NCBI GenBank assembly: GCA_037693485.1
Contig: CM075344.1
Coordinates: forward strand, 73,031,501 to 73,095,500
Direction: 5' to 3'
DNA length: 64,000 bases
Origin: Kitagawia praeruptora
Lineage: Eukaryota > Streptophyta > Magnoliopsida > Apiales > Apiaceae
The notes under the pieces were generated by a model. That model was not told the origin of the DNA. It saw nothing but the letters and a program-made list of their open reading frames with translations, and ran no database searches. Within the stretch, counting starts at the first letter, position 1. Every line of letters begins with the position of its first letter. Made by a program: the position numbers and the translations under genes. This document shows positions 53,430-63,507 of this stretch, in pieces.

Positions 53430-53892
53430 AATGAACCGATGCTAAAGGTTGTGTCTAAGCTAGTATTATACATCTGTTTTGTAACAATAACAGATGTTAA
53501 AGGAAATAATAAACATCATTTATGTTACAAAAATTGGTGTTAAAAGGTTGTATTAAACATCAGTTATTTAATTAATTGTTGTCTAATCTAGTATTAAACA
53601 TCAGTTCTCCTATAAAAACCGATATTAAAGGTTGTATTAAACATCGTTTAGTTATCGACCTGATGTCTAAGCCTGTATTAATAACATCCATTCTTATTTA
53701 GAAACCGATGTTAAACAGTAGGAAAGATATCAGTTTCTTCTCGGGAACCGATGTCTATCGATATCTTTGACATCGGTCAGGAACCGATGTTAAAGGACCC
53801 CCCCCCTTTATCTACACCGACAAAGAAATCGGTTCTGAAACACTTTGAACATCGGCCAAAAACCGATGTTGTAGGGGGTTTTTCTAGTAGTG
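53430..53892 (+). mobile_element. CACTA-1 transposon: right terminal region with subterminal repeats
   Basis: Ends GGGTTTTTCTAGTAGTG, whose complement CACTACTAGAAAAACCC is a CACTA terminal inverted repeat. The preceding 460 bp carry many ACCGATGTTAAAGG / AACATCGGT-type units in both orientations (near 53434, 53618, 53703, 53746, 53776, 53850), as expected of transposase-binding subterminal repeats. The left end is not in the window. The gene fragments at 25035-26293 and 52648-53170 would lie inside this element. Confidence 0.85.
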
Positions 53893-54210
53893 TCATGCGA
53901 TAGAGACAACAGAGTATCTTAGTCTACTTAGATACACATCTCAGATTCTTTTCTATACACACAACAACACACGAAGCAACTTGTATCTCTCAAGACAACG
54001 AAGCTGGAGAAACTTTTTCTCTAGGTTGTATCAACACTACGCACAAGATAAATAAAACATTTATTTTGTAAGAAATCTTGTTCCACTTACGTTTGCATAT
54101 CTCAACTGATAATCTATAATCTTTATTATTGTTGTTGATTTTAAAGATTCAATTTTATCAGTATTGCATTAAACCCCCCCCCCCCCATCTGCAATACTCC
54201 GGGACCAACA
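53893..54210 (+). repeat. 3' end of a Sirevirus-like LTR (fragment)
   Basis: Sequence ending CTCCGGGACCAACA. A perfect 9-bp stem AGTATTGCA / TGCAATACT around 13 C (54160-54198) sits 12 nt before the terminus, the same layout as in copias A, B and C but in plus orientation. CACTA-1 probably inserted into this LTR. Confidence 0.6.
54160..54198 (+). repeat. C-run hairpin in the LTR fragment
   Basis: Stem AGTATTGCA paired with TGCAATACT, loop TTAAA plus 13 C plus ATC. It is the longest stem of the four. Confidence 0.8.
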
Positions 54211-54430
54211 ATTTATTTTTGTTAGTATAAATAAATGAATTTTATTACATTTTTAATAAGTTATCGTTAACTTTACAAATGATAAATTAATTAATAAAAA
54301 TTTAGATATCATCATCTCATATTTTAACATTTGTATATTCATTTTTTTCCTAATTTTATTATAACCTATCATAAACTACCATTCATTTCTTTAACGAGTT
54401 CTTATAAATATTTTTTAAAAGATATGAATA
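54211..54430. other. AT-rich intergenic sequence
   Basis: No coding or repeat structure recognised. Confidence 0.4.
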
Positions 54431-54666
54431 CTACCTTCATCCCGTTTATATTGGCCACAATTCTTTTTTTACATGTCCCAAAAATAGTGGCCACATTTCC
54501 TAAATAAAGCAAATTAAGTATTAATAATGTTGTTTCAAAAAAAAAGTATTAATAATGTTATGTTTTTCAAAGTATGCGAACAATTGAGAGTAAGTATGAC
54601 AATTTTCACTTGATTGCTCAATACATGCTTTTTGATTGATGACCAATATAGACGGGATAGAGAGAA
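54431..54666. mobile_element. Stowaway-type MITE (Tc1/mariner), 236 bp
   Basis: Imperfect terminal inverted repeats CTACCTTCATCCCGTTTATA and complement of TATAGACGGGATAGAGAGAA, flanked by TA at 54429-54430 and 54667-54668. Non-coding. Confidence 0.8.
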
Positions 54667-54669
54667 TAA

Positions 54670-54980
54670 CACGCTAGCTCTCAAATTCATAATTTTAAGT
54701 GAAAATATTTTTAAAAGAAAATATTCTTCCATTTGCTTTGTTTTAAATTTTTTTAATATTATAATTTCTTAATCAATCACTTTGGATAAAATGATTAAGT
54801 AAGAGAAAATATTTATTAAGGTTGATTTAAGAATAAATTTATTAATTTATTAATCACTTTGGACAAATTCATTATTTATTAGTGATAATTCATTACTTAA
54901 TTTAATATGTTCAATGTTGAGTTATTTGTCTACAATAAATTCATTATTTATTACATATAAAAATTATTTTTAATAGATAT
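54670..54980. other. AT-rich sequence
   Basis: Very AT-rich with TTCATTATTTATT repeats; nothing coding. Confidence 0.4.
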
Positions 54981-55182
54981 TAAAAACCGGATCGGATCCG
55001 GATATCCGGATTTGTTAAAAGTTGTGATCCAGATCTGTATCCGAATTCATAAAAATAATCCGGATCGGATATCCGGTCCGGTTTTTTTGGATCGGATATC
55101 CTAATTTCCGGATTTTAATAATCGGATACCGGATCGAAAAATCGGATAATCCGGTTTTTTGATTTTTTTTCCTCACCCCTAG
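54981..55182. mobile_element. Right end of a hAT-like element
   Basis: Ends TTTTCCTCACCCCTAG, complement CTAGGGGTGAGG, resembling hAT termini. Internally it has many GGATCGGATATCCGG-like units in both orientations, a common hAT subterminal style. I could not find the left end. Confidence 0.5.
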
Positions 55183-55184
55183 TT

Positions 55185-55580
55185 TCTTATGTGCTTGTTA
55201 AAGATTCTGACAGGGACAAGCTTGATCCGAAAGCAAAGAAGTGTATCTTCATTGGTTATGGCTCAGATGATATGGGTTACCGTTTCTGGGATGAACTGAC
55301 GGAAGAAGCTCATTAGAAGTAGAGATGTTACTTTTAGTGAGAATACAGTGTATAAGGATAAGCTTGCAGTCGATTCTGAGTTTGCAAAGGAACAACATGA
55401 GAAAGAGAAAGCAGTGCTTGAAGATATTACAGAAGAAGATCTTGCAGAAAATAGTGGGAGTTTGGAGAATGGTGATGACACAGTTCTAGTTACTCCACAG
55501 GCTGAGGTAAGAAGATTTAGCAGAATTGTGAGGCCACCACAAAGATTTTCTCCTTTAGCATATTATATGTTATTGACTGT
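55185..55580 (+). pseudogene. Copia D integrase C-terminus and linker
   Basis: SYVLVKDSDRDKLDPKAKKC, then IFIGYGSDDMGYRFWD, a frameshift and stops near 55313, then RDVTFSENTVYKDKLAVDSE and an acidic linker ending IVRPPQRFSPLAYYMLLT. Typical of Tork-lineage integrase tails. Cut by an insertion at 55581. Confidence 0.85.
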
Positions 55581-56940
55581 TTGCACTAAATCACGCAAGC
55601 GTACGTGGTCACAAGTAATACAGATAGAAGTCAAGTTCGTTCCCACAGAGATCTGGTTATGGTTTTAATTCAGTAGATGTACCTATGCAACAATGTATTA
55701 TTATTATTCACTGCTAAGACAAATAACAAATTGAGATATGATTATCTAAATTAAACTAAGATGCAACCTATTAAACTAAAAATTACTTAACTAATGATAA
55801 TTAAAATCGAATTACTTACGCAAGATGAACCATGGAATCCTAACTTCATTAAATACTTCACTTAGATCTGATGCCTTTAATCACTATATGCAATGGTTAT
55901 GATATCTGATCGGATAACACGAAACAAGTATACGCTACTTCTCAGTATACGAATACCAAACTAAACATACATCCACAAAAGAGATAGAAGATGAATAGAC
56001 ACCAATTATGCTTAGACCCTATATCTTTATAGAATTTGAAAACATAACGGTTGAAGAACAAGTTGTCTATTATGATCACATAGGGCAGCATAATATCTCT
56101 ATTTACGCTACAAATCATGATGTTAAAACATCAACCTATCCTATGCTAGCATGGCAAGTTCTAAATCTCAAGATCCACTCTCGCTTCACAAGAGATTAAC
56201 AAGTTAGATGTTCATGACGCATCTATCAATTAAGCATAACCATACGAGGATATCAGATATACATCACACACAGATCTTTAAAGCATCAAGATACTAAAGC
56301 TCCATAAATAAATCCGTTAGAATCCCATGACAACGATTAGTTCATAATCGAACCTCTCGTCATCATGGGATCTGATGAAACCATGATAAAAACAAAGTAT
56401 GAAAATATACAAATAAACCTAAGTAATTGATATGTAATCGTTATCCAAATTACAATGGTAGGATGTGTTTATATAGGCTCTATAATTCTTGCCCAACAAG
56501 AAATTGCCTTCTATTACAATTAGAATTCAATTAAGGTACTAAAAACTGCCCAAAATATAATTAGAACTTGAAAAGGGCAAAACGGTAATTTCCTGCTCCC
56601 ATCAATCTGATTGTCGAGCTGTCTGCGCCCAACACACGCAACCTGATCGTGCAAGACCTGTCCCATGTTGTAGAAAATCTCCCAAGCTTCGCGTGGATAG
56701 TAAGATCGCTGAAAACGGACTTATAGAACTCCAGATATGGCCAAAACAGTGTAGACTGCGCAACCTTCCCGGAAAATCTGAATTTTAATCAATTTAACCT
56801 CCAAAAATGATAGAAGCATCCATCATAATCGACATTCTTGCAAACCTGCACAACTAAGCAAAACACATCAAAACTACAAGAAACTTGAGTCCAAGACAAT
56901 CAATTTAAGCCGATACGGAATGCTCCAAGTGGATATAAAA
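55581..56940. mobile_element. Unidentified 1.35-kb insertion in copia D
   Basis: Interrupts copia D between the integrase linker and RT. The junctions carry similar ATTGAC words (near 55573 and 56953). It starts TGTTTGCACTAAATC, LTR-like, but I cannot prove a CA end or long repeats. No coding match. Confidence 0.45.
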
Positions 56941-56945
56941 TTCCA

Positions 56946-57700
56946 CTTATCATTGACCGAGGATGAAGAGCCTCGATGTTATTCAGAGGCAGTTCAGGTG
57001 GATGATTCAGTTCAGTGGAAATCAGTCATGGAAGAAGAGATGAGTTCTCTTGAGAAGAATGAAACTTGGTCTTTAACAGAATTACCAGCAGGAAAGAAGG
57101 CTTTACAGAATAAGTGGGTGTTCCGGATCAAAGAAGAACCTGATGGCTGCAAAAGATACAAGGCAAGGTTGGTAGTCAAGGGTTATCAACAGAAAAAGGG
57201 TATTGACTATACTGATATATTTTCACCCGTTGTTAAGATGACTACAGTTAGAATTTTGCTAAGTATTGTGGCTGCAGAGGAGTTACATCTAGAGCAACTA
57301 GATGTTAAGACCGCGTTCTTACATGGCGATCTTGAGTAAGACATTTACATTTTACATGGTACAACCATATGGATTTCAGGTAGCTGGGAAAGAAAACCTT
57401 ATTTTCAACCTTATAAAAAGCTTGTATGGTTTGAAGCAAGCGCCAAGGCAATGGTACTTGAAGTTTGACAGCTTTATGATGAAGAATGGGTACACTAGGA
57501 GTGCTATGGATCATTGTTGTTATTTTAAACAATTTGATTCATCTTATATCATATTGTTGTTGTATGTTGATGACATGTTGATGGCAGGATCAAACATGAG
57601 AGAAATCAACAGGTTAAAGAGACAAATGTCTGAGGAGTCTGAGATGAAAGATATGGGTGCAGCAAAACAGATACTTGGTATAAGCATCATAAGAGATTGA
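56946..57700 (+). pseudogene. Copia D reverse transcriptase
   Basis: EEEMSSLEKNETWSL, NKWVFRIKEEPDG, KARLVVKGYQQKKGIDYTD, HLEQLDVKTAFLHGDLE up to a stop and frameshift near 57338, then SLYGLKQAPRQWYLKFDSFM and the polymerase motif LLLYVDDMLMAGSN, then EMKDMGAAKQILG and a TGA near 57700. Two lesions make it non-functional. Confidence 0.88.
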
Positions 57701-58242
57701 TCTGAAGGTACTTTGAAATTATCTCGAGAGAAGTATATTGAGAAATTGTTGCAGAAATTTAGTGCCCAGGATGCGAAGACCAGAAGTACACCATTGGCGA
57801 CTCACTTTAATCTCACGAAGAAGCAGTCACCTAAAACGGATGAAGGCAAGAAAGATATGGCTACAGTTCCGTATGCATCTGCAGTTGGCAGTTTGATGTA
57901 TGTTATGGTGTGTACAAGGCCAAATATTGCTCATGCAGTGGGAGTTGTTAGCAGGTTCATGTCTAATCTAGGAAGAGAGCATTGGGAAGTAGTCAAGTGG
58001 TTGTTGCGCTACTTGAAAGGCACATCCAAGGTTGCATTATGTTTCAGCAAGAAAGATGTTATCTTGGAAGGGTTCTCTTATGCAGATTTGGGTGGATGTT
58101 TGGAAACAAGAAAAAGTACTACGGGATATATTCACGTTGGGTGGCACAGCAGTTAGTTGGATGTCTCGACTTCAAAAGAGTGTTGCTCTTTCAACCACAG
58201 AAGCAGAATATATGGCTATCTCTGAAGCTAGCAAGGAGATGC
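57701..58242 (+). pseudogene. Copia D RT connection and RNase H, truncated by CACTA-2
   Basis: LSREKYIEKLLQKF, VPYASAVGSLMYVM, RPNIAHAVGVVSRFM, WLLRYLKGTS, ADLGGCLETRKSTTGYI, a frameshift near 58125, then TAVSWMSRLQKSVALSTTEA and EYMAISEASKEM. The RNase H end (DNxSAI, HTKHI) is missing: CACTA-2 sits at this point, and after it only about 90 bp of 3' sequence remain, so a deletion also occurred. Confidence 0.87.
58240..58242. repeat. CACTA-2 target site duplication, left (TGC)
   Basis: TGC precedes CACTACACC; TGC also follows the right end at 62437-62439. Confidence 0.88.
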
Positions 58243-58549
58243 CACTACACCATATATGAGCTATTGCAACACCAAAGTGCATTTGTGTTACATAAAGTGT
58301 TGCTATAGACAAGATTCTTACTAATCTATTGCAATACTTTTAGAAAATGTTGTACTAAATAAGAAAGTGTTACAAACAAAATAAGCATTTTAACATATTT
58401 GGACAATTGCAATACTTTTACAAAAGTGTTAAAATAGCCTTAACACTTTTGGTCAACATGACCAAAAATTTTGGGCGGGCCTTTAATTTTTTCCTTCAGC
58501 GGGCTTCCAAAATTTGACACTGCCAATTTTGGTACCAAAAATATTAGTA

Positions 58550-59560
58550 TTACATAAGAGCTAAATTTTATTTCACAAATAACAAAACCTCAAAATTGCT
58601 CTCACTCTCCTCTTACTCTCTCCGGCCCACCTCTCTCTCAATCCTCTCACCCTAGAATCAATTAAAGCAAAATCTCAAAATTAAATTAGAGCTTTTATCG
58701 AATTAGGGCTTCGATATGGCCTTGGATTTGAGGTAATTTTCGATTATGTTTGATTTATATATACGTGTGTATATATCCGTATGTATATTCCCATCTCCTT
58801 TCTCGTTCATTGCTCTCACCCCTCTCTCACTCATCTCTCACATCTTCCTCGAATTCCTAAAATTGATTAGAACAAAATCACAAAACTGATTAGTACAAAG
58901 ATTAGAATAAAGATTCAATTAAAGTTTCGATTAGAGGTAAAGGACCCAATTTTTTTTATTATGTTTGATTATATATGTAAATCTATGTACCCATGTTAAA
59001 ATTTTTGATTATATTTTATGTAGATCGATTAGAACTGGTGTTTGAAGGTTCAAGATTGTTTAATGGTATTAAGTGTTAAATTAGGGGGGAAATTTATGTT
59101 AATTAGCAGTATTTTTGTATTAATTTTGTGTTGATTTTCTGTTAAATTTGTAGAAATTTTGTGTCAATTAAAAGGAATTTTGTGTTAATTTTGTGCTAGT
59201 TTCTATAAGTTTAGTTATCTGCTATCTGCCCTTATCTCTCATTCTCCTCTTTCACTTTACCTCTTAAGTTTTCATTCAGAATCTCAATAATGTGTCATCT
59301 TATTCCAGTACTTTCACATTCTAAATCGAGTCAACCTAAATATGTTTTAGCACAGAACAACATGTATGTATTTTTGTTCCAAACGAGTATAGCAACAAGG
59401 TCTTTATTCTGTCATTTTTATTAGTAAAGGTTCTCTTTCACTTGGCTTTCTAGAATGTCACAAGTCGTGGTCATGAAATTCATTTGGCAATTCCAAGTCA
59501 GTAAATGATAAAGTTTATTGACATGTTGTAATGTTCCATTGCATTTTTCAGGTGAGAGAC
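58550..59560 (+). other. CACTA-2 interior, leader-like sequence
   Basis: Polypyrimidine-rich TCTCACTCTC tracts followed near 58716 by ATGGCCTTGGATTTGAGG and a GT. This looks like a captured promoter, 5' UTR and first exon. A second CTCTCTCACTCATCTC tract follows near 58820. No identification. Confidence 0.4.
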
Positions 59561-60172
59561 AACCTTTGCTAGAAGCAGATGAGTTGGACTCAGGAAACAA
59601 AAAGAATGAAAAGAAACTTAGTATTTGGTAAATTTCCTTCTTGTTAAATTACGAAGTTTTAAGACAAAGATATTCGATTATGTTTTAGTATGTTGTAATC
59701 TTCCTTAGTGCTTTTTAGAGATTATCTTAAACCGGCCTTATTGAATATATATATTGCATTTTTCTATATCTATTTATTTATGTACTCATAGTCGATGCTG
59801 GAGCACTTACCTCTTTAGTAATCCTTTTACAAGATATATGTGTGCTCAAATTCCTAAGCCTGAAGCATGCATAGAGGCTATGAGATAAGGGTGCTATGAG
59901 GAGAGCAGCTACTGCAGTATTGAATCTTGCCGAAGATAATAGCAGGATTCAGTCACGTGTCAGGTTTGAGATAATTTAGTGCATAGTAGTGGCATGATTG
60001 GCATAGTACAGTAATGTAACATGGGTGAAAATTGCAGGTACCCTAAAGAATGCAAATGCAGCTAGAATTGTTGAAGCAATGAATCTTGGTAATAATTATG
60101 TGGTTGCTCGTAGCACAAGGCTATTGACACGCTGGTTGACAACCAAGGTATCTGAATTATCTTATACACACC
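59553..60172 (+). pseudogene. CACTA-2 exon-like fragments (unidentified)
   Basis: Three pieces between splice-like borders: GERQPLLEADELDSGNKKNE (59553-59632), GAMRRAATAVLNLAEDNSRI (about 59890-59965), and TLKNANAARIVEAMNLGNNY followed by VVARSTRLLTRWLTTK ending at AAG-GT (about 60040-60150). They read as host-type protein exons, but I cannot name the genes. The second recalls helical-repeat proteins. Confidence 0.4.
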
Positions 60173-61185
60173 CTATAAGAGATAATGCATGAAATAATCA
60201 CTAGCACCTAAGTATACAAAGCAAACAAAATGTGGACAGAGTTGTGACCATCAAATCATTATTTCATCCACATTGTAGGCTATTAGAGATGCTCAAAGAT
60301 ACACTTAATGTTTTGAGTCCTTTCTCGGTCTCAGATGGAGGGGGATCTCTGCATGATAATGGTCCTAACCTACTATACTTGAATCATAAATTCATCTGAA
60401 CTATAATAGCTTCAATAATTATTAACTTAACCATATTACATTTTATGTAATGTGATTGTTGTATGATATATAATGGAGGCTACTCTAACTTGGCAGCGAC
60501 TAAAGTTTTTAGGTTACGAGTCAAGGTAGACAAAATGTGTATGGTGGTGCAGGGAAAGATTGGTTACACTAAAGACCCAATCTATTATCAGAGTTTACAG
60601 GGTAAGTAATAATCTCTTATTATTTAGTTCTAGGTTTCATTAGTAGCAAATATGTAACAGTTCAATCTAAATTTGTTTTCCTAGGATTTGCATATTTCTG
60701 AGATGTTCTGGGTTCATTTGTAAACAAATTGTTCCCCCTACCCCCTCAAACAATAAACCCTAGCTAGTCATGTGAAGCTCATTCACTGAGCTAAATGTTT
60801 GTGAGCTATTTATTTTTCGAAGTAATTTCTTTTCTAGTAATCCAATGTTCTTAATTTTCACCTATTTATAAATTGAAGAGCAGATGCATGGTTTGTTCTA
60901 TACATTAATGCTATATGGCTCTTGTTCATTGTCTAAATTCCTATATTTGTCTACATCTCTTGGCTTTTATGAAATGTCATAGAATTTTCTTTAACCCTGC
61001 TAAACATCTTATTACTCTGTTTGCGTTTTATAAGTTTGAATATATCTATCGAGTCAATTGCAGCGATCATGTATGCTAATCAATATCCAGTTGTTTGAAG
61101 TCAAAACGGAATTGTATATTTCTATAGAACTAATCAATTGTGTGAAGTCAAAGTTTGATCATCTTATCCTTTTTATTATAACTGC

Positions 61186-61274
61186 AGTGAGCTAAATGAA
61201 CGCCAGCGTGCTATACTAGAGGAATTTACGAAAGAAGAGATTGAACATCGAAACATGTCTACTGAAGTGAATTG
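61186..61274 (+). pseudogene. CACTA-2 exon fragment resembling the C-terminus of an organellar DnaJ protein
   Basis: After TGCAG the strand reads ELNERQRAILEEFTKEEIEH then RNMSTEVNW and a GT donor. The LNERQR.LLEEF.KEE pattern is that of the C-terminal region of mitochondrial or plastid DnaJ (GFA2-like) co-chaperones. Short, from memory. Confidence 0.45.
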
Positions 61275-62436
61275 GTGAGCTTGGAATTGTTTTCTTAGAT
61301 TCTGTCTTGACATACACTTTTGTGTTTTGGAAGACACTAAAATTCTTTTGAGTTTTGAACCCTTGTAGAAGCCTGGAGTCCTAATTCTCATAGAAGTACA
61401 CAAATTTGCAGAATACTCGTAATTAGCCTCTTCTAATTTAGAATAGTGACTTGTTTATTACGTGGCTTTACTTCGGTAGGTATTTTATGTCAAGTATGAG
61501 ACATAAGTTGAAAGATTAGAGCTTGTTTGAGGTGAGCTTGAAAAATTTTATATATGACTAAGTTATTTAAAAACAGAAGTAAGAATTAAAACTTGTAAGT
61601 TGTACAATATGTATCTGATGAATTGACTGTGAGGATGACTAACCTTGTTTATTCCATAGGAGGACGAGGACGATGATGCGAGGATGACAATGGTCACCAG
61701 GCCGACGACGAAAGTGATGATTGATGATCTGTACTAACTAATTATTTCTATCAATAAGTGTGTACTTTTGGTAGTAATTGGTATTTTGATAATTGAAAGA
61801 CTAAGTTTAATGTAGAATTATGATGTATTTAGTCGACATGTGTTTCGACCTTAGACTTAGTAGTACTATGTCTGGGCTATTGTATTGACATTATCTTGTT
61901 GGATTTGACATTTTGGATTTGAAATGTCATTTCTGGATTTGGTATTCTTTTGTGCAAGGCATATTAAAATTTCAAACATGACATTACAATTTGGACTAAT
62001 AAAAAGTGTTGCAAATAAGTGTTTTCAACTAAATCTAAAAGTATTACAACATGGATAAAAATGTTGCAGAATAATGTTGCAAAAAAAAAACATAAAGTAT
62101 TGCAAAATGCATCAAAATGTTGCATAAAAATATTGCAATAAAATCACTTTGTAACATTTTAACTCAATTAATGTTGCAAAAAAGTGTTGCATTAGTCTGT
62201 TGTAACACCTTAAAAATGTTGCCAAAACATGTAAAAGTGTTACAACAAACTCTTATCGTAATACATCAAAAAGTGTTGCAATAAGTTCGAAAAGTGTTGC
62301 TATAAAGGGCATAGGCAACGCCGGCAAATGCAACGCCGAGTTTTGGCAAAAGCGTTACATAAACATCTATTGTAACATTTTTGGGGTCTAATAATACACT
62401 TTTTTGGCGTTGCAATATGCCATATTTGGTGTAGTG

Positions 62437-62515
62437 TGCACTAGTTAGAGTTATTGATCGAAGGATTAGATGTTACTAGATTTACAAGAGTGAAGTGAAG
62501 ATGTGGCCAGACTCC
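62437..62515 (+). other. Copia D remnant 3' of CACTA-2
   Basis: TSD TGC then about 75 bp of copia 3' untranslated sequence leading to the polypurine tract. Confidence 0.6.
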
Positions 62516-62526
62516 AAGTGGGAGAT
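62516..62526 (+). promoter_or_regulatory. Copia D polypurine tract
   Basis: AAGTGGGAGAT directly before TGTTGGGTTTG, the common Tork/Tnt1-type arrangement. Confidence 0.9.
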
Positions 62527-62854
62527 TGTTGGGTTTGTGGAGTCTATCGGGTTTCAGAATTGGATTCTGATATGGGTTAGAAATTCCAGAATTGGACTCT
62601 AATTAGAGTTAGGATTAGAATTAGGAATTTCAGAATTAGACTCTGATTTGTTTAGGCCCAGTTTCTTCTCTTATAAATACTCATGTAATTGTAACACAAC
62701 ACAACACAATTGTGAGAGATCAATACAAAATTAGTGCGGCTTGTGGAGTAGGAATTTCCGAACCACGTAAATCTTTGTCTTGTGTGATTGTCGTTTATTT
62801 TCTTGTTCTTGTTTATTCACTTTGGGTTTTGCTTTCGTTGTTGTATACACAACA
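62527..62854 (+). repeat. Copia D 3' LTR, 328 bp
   Basis: TGTTGGGTTTG to TATACACAACA, with TATAAATACTC box (about 62672) and short repeats of AGAATTGGATTCTGA and AGAATTAGACTCTGA in U3. The next five bases are GTATA (possible TSD; the left copy is not found). Confidence 0.88.
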
Positions 62855-62958
62855 GTATATACTAAGAGAGCACATAATTAAATAAGCATAACATAGCGTT
62901 TAAAAATGTTATGAAAGCCAAAAAGCGAACGCTATGTAAGCTGAAATCTGTAGTAGTG
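62855..62958 (+). mobile_element. Right end of a third CACTA-like element (CACTA-3)
   Basis: Ends GAAATCTGTAGTAGTG, complement CACTACTACAGATTTC. It contains the inverted units ACATAGCGTTTA and AACGCTATGTAAG. Copia D appears inserted in it; the left end is not recognised. Confidence 0.6.
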
Positions 62959-63354
62959 GCGTTGCTAATTATATGATATAATAAACTGATTTCATTAAAA
63001 AACCTAACCCAACCTTAAAGAAAAATAAAAATTTTGAAAGTTAAATAAAATCGAACTTGGCGGTGTTTTATGCATTTCTAAATAAATTAAAATTAAAATT
63101 TTATTTATAATTGGCTTGGAAAGAATAAGGCGGCCAGGGTCCACATGGCAATACCTTATTGGCTTATTATGCTAGTTAACTTTATTAATGAAATACTTTT
63201 AAAATTTTATGTTGTATAATAAATTAATTTAATTAATAACTTAATATTATTTTAAAATTAATTCTAATAATGAACCAGACATAAATAAATTTTCAATTCC
63301 ATGTTACCTCAATCAATAAAACGACCTAAAATTTTTTAGAAACAATTGAATCCC
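62959..63354. other. AT-rich intergenic sequence
   Basis: Rich in TTAAAATT and TAATTTAATT; nothing coding seen. Confidence 0.4.
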
Positions 63355-63507
63355 AGTGTTCTAAAAGACGGAAATCGGCATTAGATGGTAGAGACACCTT
63401 GTAGTGATTAATCGGATAATCGATAATTAATCGAATCGATTAATCAAACTTATTTTATTTTATTAAATTATAATATATAATTTTGTTTAAACAACATCAA
63501 GTTATAA
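63355..63507. mobile_element. Possible hAT-type MITE end
   Basis: CAGTGTTCTAAAAGACGG resembles known hAT MITE termini, followed by AATCGATTAATC-rich sequence. The other end is not found. Confidence 0.35.

Larger units (their letters stand above)
58243..62436. mobile_element. CACTA-2: complete 4.2-kb CACTA element without transposase, with exon-like fragments
   Basis: Left end CACTACACCATATATG; right end CATATTTGGTGTAGTG, complement CACTACACCAAATATG; 3-bp TSD TGC. Both ends (58260-58500 and 61990-62430) are dense in AAGTGTTGCAA / TTGCAACACTT units, the subterminal repeats. I see no TnpA or TnpD coding sequence. The interior has several open exon-like pieces bounded by splice-like sites, all in plus sense, so it is a non-autonomous, probably gene-capturing element. 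Confidence 0.9.
55185..62854 (+). mobile_element. Copia D: decayed Tork/Tnt1-like element, 5' truncated, 3' LTR present
   Basis: Plus-strand integrase C-terminus, RT and part of RNase H, then CACTA-2, then a PPT and a 328-bp LTR. The 5' part is missing or displaced by the hAT-like sequence. Much shorter LTR and a different RT type (YVDDMLMAGSN) from copias A-C. Confidence 0.85.
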
